This document shows positions 8,267 through 15,160 of a DNA stretch of 64,000 nucleotides, one piece after another; within the stretch, counting starts at the first letter, position 1, and each line of letters begins with the position of its first letter. Both the position numbers and the translations under genes were made by a program. The stretch covers positions 32,493-96,492 of the forward strand of contig NZ_DIHC01000029.1 of NCBI RefSeq assembly GCF_002419965.1, given 5' to 3'. Below the pieces are notes generated by a model. The model was not told the origin of the DNA. It did not search any database and worked only from the letters and a program-made list of their open reading frames with translations. The DNA is from Pseudomonas sp. UBA5706 (lineage in GTDB: Bacteria; Pseudomonadota; Gammaproteobacteria; Pseudomonadales; Pseudomonadaceae).

Positions 8267-8289
8267 AGTGTGTTCTGTCCTGAAAACAA

Positions 8290-8643
8290 TCATTCCACCC
8301 AGTGATACTCAGGCGCATCGCCTTGGCTTTCGACTCTGACGTTGGCGCTGTGACGCATGCGCACCATCAGGCGCTTGCCTGCCGCTGTACTCCCCGCCAG
8401 CCCTTCCAGCTGTCCGAGCAGATCAGGGCCGCTCATGTGCCCGGCCTTGCGCAGCAGCTCCTGAGCGATGTCCCAGACGGCATCGTTGCGAGTGGCCAAC
8501 GGTTTGACCGGCGCGGTACTGTGCGGATTGCTGTCTTGCATTGGGGTCCCGAATTGCGCGCCCAGCTTTGCCCAATCGCTGTCGTCCATCTCCACAGTCA
8601 GATCCACCGGCAGGTCGCCAACGGTTCCACGGATTCGCAGCAT
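8290..8643 (-). CDS. Conserved hypothetical protein of 117 residues
   Basis: I do not recognise a characterised family. The start at 8643 (MLRIRGTVGDLPVDL) is supported by AGAGGAAA 7 bp upstream. The first ~25 residues look like a beta-hairpin domain (LRIRGTVGDLPVDLTVEMDD). A polar middle follows, then a helix pair (AVWDIAQELLRKAGHMSGPDLLGQLEGLAGSTAAGKRLMVRMRHSANVRV). A gene of this type sits between the thioredoxin and the zinc operon in other pseudomonads, so it is conserved rather than spurious. It is divergent from zrgA; its promoter shares the gap containing the Zur box. Confidence 0.72.
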   Translation of the reverse strand: MLRIRGTVGDLPVDLTVEMDDSDWAKLGAQFGTPMQDSNPHSTAPVKPLATRNDAVWDIAQELLRKAGHMSGPDLLGQLEGLAGSTAAGKRLMVRMRHSANVRVESQGDAPEYHWVE

Positions 8644-8728
8644 GATGTGTTTCCTCTGATTGGCGATGTGGCATGGTCCCACAGCACGCGACCCACAAAC
8701 AAAAAAGTTAAGAAACCGCGTAACGTAC

Positions 8729-8748
8729 TGTTATAAGATCACATAACA
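8729..8748. promoter_or_regulatory. Zur box upstream of the zinc operon
   Basis: The 20-bp sequence TGTTATAAGATCACATAACA is an inverted repeat (TGTTAT...ATAACA) that closely matches the gammaproteobacterial Zur consensus (GTTATA core with CATAAC partner). It lies 31 bp upstream of the zrgA start, over the likely -10 region (TATAAG). Zinc-loaded Zur binding there would block the promoter. It could also affect the divergent hypothetical gene at 8290-8643, whose start is 86 bp away. Confidence 0.85.
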
Positions 8749-8778
8749 ATTTTAGACCCTTTCCTGGAGCCCTTCCTC

Positions 8779-9354
8779 ATGCGCCGTTTGCTACTCGCCC
8801 TGCCTCTCGCGCTGCTTCCTTTTGCCATCGCCTGCGCCGCAGATGCGCATGACCACGATCATGGGCACGGCAGCCTGGGCGCGCATGTGCATGGTGCAGC
8901 GCGTCTGGACATGGCGCTGGAAGGCCGCACGCTGGAGCTGGAGCTGGACACCCCGGCCATGAACGTCGTCGGCTTCGAACACCCCGCCACCTCCGACGCA
9001 GACAAGGCGACGCTGGCCCTCGCGCGGGAAAGCCTGCTCAAACCCCACGGCCTGTTCAGCATTCCTGAAGCGGCCGAGTGCACGGTGATCAAGCAGACGC
9101 TGGAAGGCCCGCTGTTCGGCGACAAGGCCGAAGGTCATGGCCATGTTGACGGCGATGCCGACGCGCATGAACACAGCGATATCAAAGGTCATTATCAGTT
9201 GACCTGTGCCGTGCCGGCCGTACTGAACAAGCTGGACCTGACCCAACTGTTCAAAAGCTTCCCTGCTTTCCAGACCATTGAGGTACAGCTGGTGACACAG
9301 AAACGCCAACTGGGCGCCGAGCTGCGGCCGAGCAACCCTTTAGTCAAGTTCTAA
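8779..9354 (+). CDS. zrgA: ZrgA-like zinc-binding exported protein (DUF2796)
   Basis: A 191-residue exported protein: signal peptide MRRLLLALPLALLPFAIACA, then a His/Asp-rich segment (DAHDHDHGHG, about 22-31) and a second His cluster (HGHVDGDADAHEHSD, about 116-130), consistent with periplasmic zinc capture. The body (LGAHVHGAARLDMALEG, LELELDTPAMNVVGFEHPA) is diagnostic of DUF2796, named ZrgA in Vibrio zinc uptake. It heads an operon with an ABC ATPase, an FtsX-type permease and a DUF3299 protein, the same set as the zinc-responsive PA4063-PA4066 operon of P. aeruginosa. Repression by Zur is expected from the box at 8729. Confidence 0.88.
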   Translation: MRRLLLALPLALLPFAIACAADAHDHDHGHGSLGAHVHGAARLDMALEGRTLELELDTPAMNVVGFEHPATSDADKATLALARESLLKPHGLFSIPEAAECTVIKQTLEGPLFGDKAEGHGHVDGDADAHEHSDIKGHYQLTCAVPAVLNKLDLTQLFKSFPAFQTIEVQLVTQKRQLGAELRPSNPLVKF

Positions 9355-9371
9355 GCACCACCTCTGCACGC

Positions 9372-9402
9372 ACGACCGGACTTTTCCGGTCGTTCACTTT
9401 TT
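9372..9402 (+). terminator. Terminator/attenuator between zrgA and the ABC transporter
   Basis: Perfect 9-bp arms ACGACCGGA (9372-9380) and TCCGGTCGT (9385-9393) with a 4-nt loop, followed by TCACTTTTTAG. This has the form of a rho-independent terminator, yet it ends 4 bp before the next start codon in the same direction. Partial read-through would give more zrgA than transporter mRNA. Confidence 0.72.
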
Positions 9403-9406
9403 AGAA

Positions 9407-10129
9407 ATGACTCAGGCCATGACTCAAGCACTCATCGAGCTGTCCGACCTCGGCTTCACCTGGCCGGGCCACGCGCCGTTATTGGACATTCCGGCATTTC
9501 GCCTCGAGCCTGGCGAAACCTTGTTCCTCAAGGGCCCGAGTGGCAGCGGCAAAACCACGCTGCTGGGCTTGCTTGGCGGTGTGCAAAAGCCCGATCGTGG
9601 CAGCATCCGTCTGCTCGGTCAGGAGCTGGCACAGCTCTCTGCCGGTGCCCGCGACCGCTTTCGCGTCGATCACACCGGCTACATCTTTCAGCAATTCAAT
9701 CTGCTGCCGTTCCTCTGCGTGCGGGAAAACGTAGAACTGCCCTGCCACTTTTCGAAGCTGCGTGCTCAACGGGCGACGCAGCGTCACGGCAGCGTCAACC
9801 AAGCCGCTGCTACCTTGCTCGCGCACCTGGGTTTGAAAGATGCGACATTGCTCGACCGCCGCGCCGATGCGCTTTCCATCGGCCAGCAACAGCGCGTCGC
9901 CGCCGCTCGCGCACTGATCGGTCAACCTGAGCTGGTGATCGCCGACGAACCGACCTCGGCGCTGGATGCCGACGCCCGGGAAGCCTTCATTCAGCTCTTG
10001 TTTGCCGAATGTCGCGAGGCCGGCTCCAGCCTGTTGTTCGTCAGCCATGATCAGAGCCTGGCGCCGTGGTTCGACCGCAACCTGTCACTGGCCGAACTCA
10101 ATCGCGCCGCCGTCGCCACCGAGGCTTGA
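9407..10129 (+). CDS. ABC transporter ATP-binding protein, MacB/LolD-like (zinc operon)
   Basis: A 240-residue ATPase with Walker A GPSGSGKT (43-50), Q-loop FQQFNLLPFL, signature LSIGQQQR (156-163), Walker B LVIADE (176-181) and H-loop FVSHD. The subfamily is that of LolD/MacB exporters, matching the FtsX-type permease that follows 1 bp later. In P. aeruginosa the equivalent gene is zinc-starvation induced; direction and substrate are not settled by sequence. No Shine-Dalgarno precedes ATG 9407 because the terminator hairpin fills that space; ATG 9419 (four residues shorter) is an alternative with a weak AGG. Confidence 0.88.
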   Translation: MTQAMTQALIELSDLGFTWPGHAPLLDIPAFRLEPGETLFLKGPSGSGKTTLLGLLGGVQKPDRGSIRLLGQELAQLSAGARDRFRVDHTGYIFQQFNLLPFLCVRENVELPCHFSKLRAQRATQRHGSVNQAAATLLAHLGLKDATLLDRRADALSIGQQQRVAAARALIGQPELVIADEPTSALDADAREAFIQLLFAECREAGSSLLFVSHDQSLAPWFDRNLSLAELNRAAVATEA

Positions 10130-10130
10130 C

Positions 10131-11396
10131 ATGTATCTTCTTCGCCTGGCACTGGCCAGTCTCGCTAACCGCCGCTTTACCGCCTTTCTCACGGCCTTCG
10201 CCATCGCGCTGTCTGTCTGCCTGCTACTGGCCGTGGAGCGGGTACGTACCGAAGCCCGCGCCAGCTTTGCCAGCACCATCAGTGGCACTGACCTGATCGT
10301 CGGCGCCCGCTCCGGCTCGGTCAATCTGCTGCTGTACTCGGTGTTTCGCATCGGCAATGCCACCAACAATATCCGCTGGGACAGTTTCGAACACTTCGCC
10401 AGCAGCAAGCAGGTGAAGTGGGCGATTCCGATTTCCCTAGGCGACAGCCATCGCGGCTATCGGGTGATGGGCACCAGCGAAGCCTATTTCGAGCACTATC
10501 AGTACGGGCGCCAGCAGCATCTGGAGCTGGCCGATGGGCGCCCGTTCGCTAGCGATCCTTTCGAAGTGGTACTCGGTGCCGAAGTCGCCGACGCCCTGCA
10601 TTACAAGCTCGGCGACAAGCTGGTGCTGGCCCATGGCGTGGCCGTGGTGAGCCTGGTCAAGCACGACGACAAGCCATTTACCGTAGTGGGTATTCTCAAG
10701 CGCACGGGCACTCCGGTAGACCGCACGCTGCATATCAGCCTCGGCGGCATGGAAGCGATTCATATCGACTGGCACAACGGCGTGCCGGCCTGGGGCGACG
10801 GACGTATCAGCGCCGATCAGGCGCGCAACATGGACCTGACGCCTACCGCCATCACGGCCTTCATGCTCGGGTTGAATAGCAAGATTTCCACGTTCGCCTT
10901 GCAGCGCGAAATCAACGAGTTCCGCGGCGAGCCGATGCTGGCAATCCTTCCGGGAGTGGCCTTGCAGGAGCTGTGGAGCCTGATGGGCACGGCGGAAAAC
11001 GCGCTGTTGGTGATTTCGCTGTTCGTGGTACTGACAGGGTTGATCGGCATGCTCACCGCGATTCTCACCAGCCTCAACGAACGGCGTCGGGAAATGGCCA
11101 TTCTGCGTTCGGTCGGCGCACGGCCCTGGCATGTTGCGAGCCTGCTGATCCTTGAAGCATTTGCCCTGGCGCTTGCGGGTACGGTCAGCGGTCTGGCGCT
11201 GCTGTACATCGGCATCGCTGCCGCGCAGGGTTACGTGCAGGCCAATTACGGTCTGTACCTGCCACTGTCACTGCCCAGCGCTTACGAATGGACGCTGCTC
11301 GGCGGCATTCTTTGCGCAGCGCTGCTGATGGGCGTCGTGCCTGCCTGGCGGGCCTATCGCCAGTCGCTGGCCGATGGTCTGTCGATTCGCTTATGA
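10131..11396 (+). CDS. ABC transporter permease, FtsX/MacB type (zinc operon)
   Basis: A 421-residue inner-membrane permease with the FtsX-family plan. One N-terminal helix (about 17-37, FTAFLTAFAIALSVCLLLAVE) leads into a large periplasmic MacB-like domain (about 45-280). Three C-terminal helices follow (NALLVISLFVVLTGLIGMLTA; LILEAFALALAGTVSGLALLYIGIA; WTLLGGILCAALLMGVVPA). The cytoplasmic coupling motif NERRREMAILRSVGA before the second C-terminal helix is characteristic. The start 1 bp after the ATPase stop and the DUF3299 gene 10 bp downstream show an operon. Inference: together with zrgA it handles zinc or a zinc-dependent envelope process. Confidence 0.88.
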   Translation: MYLLRLALASLANRRFTAFLTAFAIALSVCLLLAVERVRTEARASFASTISGTDLIVGARSGSVNLLLYSVFRIGNATNNIRWDSFEHFASSKQVKWAIPISLGDSHRGYRVMGTSEAYFEHYQYGRQQHLELADGRPFASDPFEVVLGAEVADALHYKLGDKLVLAHGVAVVSLVKHDDKPFTVVGILKRTGTPVDRTLHISLGGMEAIHIDWHNGVPAWGDGRISADQARNMDLTPTAITAFMLGLNSKISTFALQREINEFRGEPMLAILPGVALQELWSLMGTAENALLVISLFVVLTGLIGMLTAILTSLNERRREMAILRSVGARPWHVASLLILEAFALALAGTVSGLALLYIGIAAAQGYVQANYGLYLPLSLPSAYEWTLLGGILCAALLMGVVPAWRAYRQSLADGLSIRL

Positions 11397-11406
11397 GGGC
11401 GTTGTG

Positions 11407-11928
11407 ATGCGCAGGTTGTGGGTAATGCTGTCCCTGCTGATTGCGTCCAGCGCCTGGGGGCAGGACTTACGGGTGCTGACGTGGCAGGAAATGATCCCGC
11501 CGGACGCGCCGCCGGTAAAGCTGATCACCGCGCCTATCCACGATCTGTCGAACATGGCCGACGCTTTATCGGTGGAATCGGCGCCTGCCGCCCATCAACT
11601 GGCGCCTGACGCTCCGGTGGTGAAATCCCTGGACGGTGAGAGGGTGCGCCTGCCGGGCTATATCGTCCCGCTGGAGGTCAGTGAAGAAGGCCGCGTGACC
11701 GAGTTTTTGCTGGTGCCGTATTTCGGCGCGTGTATCCACGTGCCGCCTCCGCCGCCGAACCAGATCGTCCACGTCACCAGCGGGCTTGGGGTGAAGGTGG
11801 ACGAGTTGTACCAGCCGTACTGGATCGAAGGGCCGATGCAGGTCAAATCCAGCACCAGCGAACTGGCCGACGCCGGGTATCAGATGGAGGCGGACAAGAT
11901 TCTGGTCTATGAGCTACCGGATCAGTAG
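11407..11928 (+). CDS. DUF3299 exported protein (last gene of the zinc operon)
   Basis: A 173-residue protein with a signal peptide (MRRLWVMLSLLIASSAWG, cleavage before QD). The DUF3299 core includes GERVRLPGYIVPLE, VTEFLLVPYFGACIHVPPPP with its Cys-Ile-His and polyproline motif, and WIEGPMQVK. The Cys-Ile-His might bind metal, but no function is established. I took ATG 11407 rather than an upstream in-frame ATG inside the permease because only this start gives a signal peptide. The constant pairing of this family with ZrgA and the transporter suggests an envelope role in zinc limitation. Confidence 0.8.
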   Translation: MRRLWVMLSLLIASSAWGQDLRVLTWQEMIPPDAPPVKLITAPIHDLSNMADALSVESAPAAHQLAPDAPVVKSLDGERVRLPGYIVPLEVSEEGRVTEFLLVPYFGACIHVPPPPPNQIVHVTSGLGVKVDELYQPYWIEGPMQVKSSTSELADAGYQMEADKILVYELPDQ

Positions 11929-12073
11929 CCAAGCGTCTGGATCGGATGTCCGATCTGCAGCAGCAGGGCGACAGGCCTGTTGATCGATCATGCGTATGGT
12001 CCGGCCACAACCGGGATCGGGACGAGCTTGCGGTCGACAAAGTTCCAAAGACCTCCATCTGATCGACTTTTCA

Positions 12074-12115
12074 TTGAGCCAAGTCAAAACCCTGGTTCCA
12101 GACGCTTCGTAACAT
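12074..12115 (+). promoter_or_regulatory. Candidate Anr/Fnr-dependent promoter of ompW
   Basis: TTGAGCCAAGTCAA (12074-12087) matches the Anr/Fnr box TTGAT-N4-ATCAA in 8 of 10 positions. A -10-like TAACAT follows at 12110-12115, which would place transcription start near 12122, exactly 41.5 bp from the centre of the box. That spacing is the hallmark of class II activation by Fnr proteins. OmpW/OprG genes are known to be Fnr/Anr regulated in enterics and P. aeruginosa. Confidence 0.62.
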
Positions 12116-12151
12116 AGGGCATCACTTTTAAACGCCCTTTCGGAGCCCTCC

Positions 12152-12838
12152 ATGAACAAGTCCCTGCTTGGTGCATCTCTCGTTGCGCTGGCCCTCTGCA
12201 CACCGATTGCCGCTCAAGCCCACACGGCTGGCGACATTATCGTGCGCGCAGGCGCGGCGCGGGTGAACCCCAACGAAGACAGCGGCAATATCAAGCTCGA
12301 CGGGACCAAGGTGTCCGGCACCAAAGCCACTGCCGACAACTCGACACAATTGGGCCTGACCTTCGCCTACATGCTGACCGATCACGTCGGCCTGGAACTG
12401 CTGGCCGCCACGCCTTTCAGCCACACCATCGGCGTCAAGGGCCTTGGCCCAGGGCTCGACGGCAAACTCGCAGACGTCAAACAGCTGCCGCCGACCCTGT
12501 CGCTGCAGTACTACCCGATGGACGCCTCGTCGAAGTTCCAGCCTTATGCCGGTGTCGGCCTGAACTACACCAAGTTCTTTGACACTGACCTGAGCGGCGA
12601 GCGCAAGGACCAGGGCTTCAGCAACCTGAAGCTCAAGGACTCAGTCGGTCTGGCCGGCCAGGTTGGCATGGACTACATGCTGACCGATCGCATCATGCTC
12701 AACGCCTCGGTCTGGTACGTCGATATCGATACCAAGGCCAGCGTCGACGGCCCGTCGGCACTGAGCGTCGGCAAGACCAAGGTGGATGTGGATATCGATC
12801 CTTGGGTATACATGGTCGGCGTTGGCTACAAGTTCTAA
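12152..12838 (+). CDS. ompW: OmpW family outer-membrane protein (OprG)
   Basis: A 228-residue eight-stranded beta-barrel of the OmpW family. Signal peptide MNKSLLGASLVALALCTPIAAQA is cleaved before HTAGDIIVRAGAARVNP, the usual mature start. Later hallmarks are GLTFAYMLTDHVGLELLAATPFSH, LPPTLSLQYYP, FQPYAGVGLNYTKFF and the C-terminal YMVGVGYKF ending in aromatic Phe for BAM recognition. OmpW proteins form a hydrophobic channel with a lateral opening for small nonpolar molecules. It is a single-gene unit, with its own candidate Anr promoter and a strong terminator. The neighbour order (zinc operon, oprG, epimerase) matches P. aeruginosa. Confidence 0.94.
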   Translation: MNKSLLGASLVALALCTPIAAQAHTAGDIIVRAGAARVNPNEDSGNIKLDGTKVSGTKATADNSTQLGLTFAYMLTDHVGLELLAATPFSHTIGVKGLGPGLDGKLADVKQLPPTLSLQYYPMDASSKFQPYAGVGLNYTKFFDTDLSGERKDQGFSNLKLKDSVGLAGQVGMDYMLTDRIMLNASVWYVDIDTKASVDGPSALSVGKTKVDVDIDPWVYMVGVGYKF

Positions 12839-12893
12839 AAGCCTGAACGAACAGCAGCTGGCGCAACGCCAGATCACTGTGGCGTGAACATCA

Positions 12894-12917
12894 AAAGCCC
12901 GACGCATGTCGGGCTTT
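12894..12917 (+). terminator. Rho-independent terminator of ompW
   Basis: AAAGCCCGAC (arm) - GCAT loop region - GTCGGGCTTT, a near-perfect hairpin 55 bp after the ompW stop, ending in a short T tract (CTTTCTGG). The A-rich left side makes it potentially bidirectional. Confidence 0.85.
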
Positions 12918-13193
12918 CTGGTTTGTAAAAGCCAGAGCCGCGTCGATAACCATGGGTCATCGGTTGATCAAGGTGTGCTGCAACGATCTTGCCGCGTCCC
13001 TTTCAGGCGCGGCATTGTGGCTCTTTGGGAAGTTCAGCCCATGCGCGGCGGGCAGCCCGAAGCCAGAGCGCTCGACAATCAGGGGTGCTGCTTTCCACTG
13101 TCAATTCGGGGGAAGCCACCCAGTTGCCGGACAGTCGATAAGAGGCGCTAAAAGGGAGGTCCAGGGGATCAGCGTCGGGCCCATTAATTTGTT
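12918..13193. other. Intergenic stretch between ompW and the epimerase, no assigned gene
   Basis: About 276 bp between convergent genes. It contains a GC hairpin (GCCGCG...CGCGGC near 12990-13013). On the minus strand a reading frame without stops (13003 to about 13198) is read after the epimerase stop in another frame; it lacks a convincing start codon and ribosome-binding site. I see no tRNA, known sRNA or insertion-sequence end here. Confidence 0.5.
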
Positions 13194-14123
13194 TCAGCGT
13201 CCCATCAGGCGCGCCAGGCCCACGGCCAAGGGCGTCGGCTCCGGCACCTTGAAGCGTGTGAGCAAACGCTGATTGTCAGCACGGGAATGCTTGATGTCCC
13301 CCGAGCGCGCCGGCAGATACGTCACCGGCGGCACACTTCCCACCACTCGGCCAAATGCTGCCAACAACTCATTCAACGATGTGGTGGCGTTCAGGCCAAC
13401 ATTGACCGCGCCCTCCTCGACGACGGGCAGTTCGAATCCCTGCATGACAAGATCGACCAAATCTTCGACGTAAAAGAAATCCCGGGTTTGCTCGCCATCG
13501 CCAAACACGCAAATCGGCAGGCCCTTCTCGGCACGTTCGGCGAAAATGCTGATCACCCCGGAATACGGCGAAGAAGGATCCTGACGAGGCCCAAAAATGT
13601 TGAAGAAGCGAAATATCACCGGCTCCAGGCCATGCTGGCGGCGGTAGAAGTCCAGATAGTGCTCACTGGCCAGTTTATCCGACGCGTAGGGCGTCAGCGG
13701 CGCTTTGGGCGTGTCCTCGGTAATGGCTTCACCTTCGCCATTGTTGCCGTACACCGCGGCACTGGAGGCGAACACCACGCGCTTGATGCCGGCGTGGCGC
13801 ATGGCCTCGCAGACATTCAAGGTGCCGATGAAGTTACTCTGGTGGGTTTTGACCGGGTCATCCACCGAGGCTTGCACCGAGGCCACGGCCGCCAGATGCG
13901 CCACCGCCTGGCACCCCAACGCAGTCCGCGCCACCAATGCCGCATCGGCCACATCACCCACAATCAGTTCGACCCGAGGATTGTCCAGCGGCAGGTTGCT
14001 GCGCTTACCGGCAGACAGGTCATCGAGCACGCGCACTGCGTAGCCTTTAGCAAGCAGCGCATCAACCAGATGCGAACCGATGAAACCGGCGCCGCCGGTG
14101 ATGAGAACAGGAGCTTCAGACAT
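13194..14123 (-). CDS. NAD-dependent epimerase/dehydratase (UDP-sugar 4-epimerase type)
   Basis: A 309-residue extended SDR. The NAD-binding glycine motif LITGGAGFIGSHLVDALL lies at about 7-24. The catalytic set is intact: Ser-Ser-Ala (FASSAAVYG) and PYASDKLASE with the YxxxK motif (about 147-151). Substrate-side motifs are FRFFNIFGPRQDPSSPYSGVISIF and DGEQTRDFFYVEDLV, typical of GalE/WbpP/WbgU-like UDP-hexose epimerases. The start at 14123 gives MSEAPVLITGG; longer in-frame starts read through the upstream gene. It overlaps the RmlD-like gene by 8 bp. The exact sugar is unknown, and no O-antigen cluster is nearby. Confidence 0.85.
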   Translation of the reverse strand: MSEAPVLITGGAGFIGSHLVDALLAKGYAVRVLDDLSAGKRSNLPLDNPRVELIVGDVADAALVARTALGCQAVAHLAAVASVQASVDDPVKTHQSNFIGTLNVCEAMRHAGIKRVVFASSAAVYGNNGEGEAITEDTPKAPLTPYASDKLASEHYLDFYRRQHGLEPVIFRFFNIFGPRQDPSSPYSGVISIFAERAEKGLPICVFGDGEQTRDFFYVEDLVDLVMQGFELPVVEEGAVNVGLNATTSLNELLAAFGRVVGSVPPVTYLPARSGDIKHSRADNQRLLTRFKVPEPTPLAVGLARLMGR

Positions 14124-15000
14124 GACGGTAATAGCGATCCAGTAGGCTGGGCAAACCGGCACGCCATGCGCGGGGCTTGATACCAAAGGTATGGAGGATT
14201 TTCTTGCAGGCCAACACGGCGTTTTGCGGCTCTTCGGCGGCATCGGGGCTGGCGGCGTGCGCTTGCGCGGTCGGCGCTTCGATGGCCAGGGTGCGCGCCA
14301 GACGCGCCTCCGTGAGGACCGCCTGGCCCAGCGCCAGCGGCGTGGTGGCCTCGTGACCTGCGTAGTGATAGGTGCCCCACAATGGCGCCGCACAATCGAG
14401 CTGCTTGAGCACTGAAATAATCACCCGCGCGGCGTCATCCACGGGGGTCGGATTGCCCCGACGGTCATCGGCCAGGAGCAATTCGTTGGTGGTCTCTGCG
14501 CGGGTCAGGAATCGTCCTAGCACACCGTCGGCGCTGTCATCGAGTAGCCAGCCGAAACGCAACAGCACATGTTGCGGGCAAGCGGCGCGCACACTCTGTT
14601 CGATGCGCCAAAGCGCCTGACCACGAGAGCCCATGGGCACGGGTTCGTCCTTCTCGCTGTAGGCAGTTGCCCGCGAGCCATCGAATACGCGATAGCTGGA
14701 AGGTTGAACCAGAACGATATTGTGGTGCTGGCACAGTTCGGCCAGACGCTCGACGGAGCGTTCCTGGGAGTCCAGTCGTTCAGCGCTCACACGCTGTGCC
14801 TGAAACCAGTCGAAGTAGTACGCAAGGTTGATCAAGGCGTCGGGGCGGGTGTCATCGAGCAGTTGCGTCAGGCTTGCCGCATCCCACCCGTCTTGCGGTG
14901 GACGCGGTGCGAGGAAGCCAATGTCCTCCTCGGCACCCAGACGGATCAACGCCTGCCCAAGGGCATTCCCGCCGCCCAACAACATAAGGCGCATTCGCAT
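14116..15000 (-). CDS. RmlD-like SDR family protein lacking the Tyr-Lys catalytic pair
   Basis: A 294-residue Rossmann protein related to dTDP-4-dehydrorhamnose reductase. The nucleotide-binding loop LLGGGNALGQALIRLG is present near the N-terminus, as are RPDALINLAYYFDW and VQPSSYRVFDGS (normally the SSDYVFDG region). Where RmlD proteins have VYGRTKLAGE, this one reads MGSRGQALWRIE, so both the catalytic Tyr and Lys are absent. It probably binds a nucleotide or sugar nucleotide without normal reductase chemistry. The ATG at 15000 was chosen because the nucleotide-binding strand begins directly after it. Its 3' end overlaps the epimerase by 8 bp, indicating coupled translation. Confidence 0.75.
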   Translation of the reverse strand: MRMRLMLLGGGNALGQALIRLGAEEDIGFLAPRPPQDGWDAASLTQLLDDTRPDALINLAYYFDWFQAQRVSAERLDSQERSVERLAELCQHHNIVLVQPSSYRVFDGSRATAYSEKDEPVPMGSRGQALWRIEQSVRAACPQHVLLRFGWLLDDSADGVLGRFLTRAETTNELLLADDRRGNPTPVDDAARVIISVLKQLDCAAPLWGTYHYAGHEATTPLALGQAVLTEARLARTLAIEAPTAQAHAASPDAAEEPQNAVLACKKILHTFGIKPRAWRAGLPSLLDRYYRHV

Positions 15001-15160
15001 AGAGTCAGCAGGCTCGGTCTTGGAATTCAATTGAAAAAATAGGTGAAAAACGGTCGCAAACATAACACGTTGTATGCGTTTGGCCCAATAACCCGCCCTT
15101 GAGACCACCGCCGATCACCGGCCCTTGCATCCCTTACCGTTCACCCTCATAAACAGGCTC

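Noticed and set aside
12906..13151. Small plus-strand gene after ompW
   Set aside because: It begins inside the ompW terminator, has no ribosome-binding site, and its composition is not protein-like.
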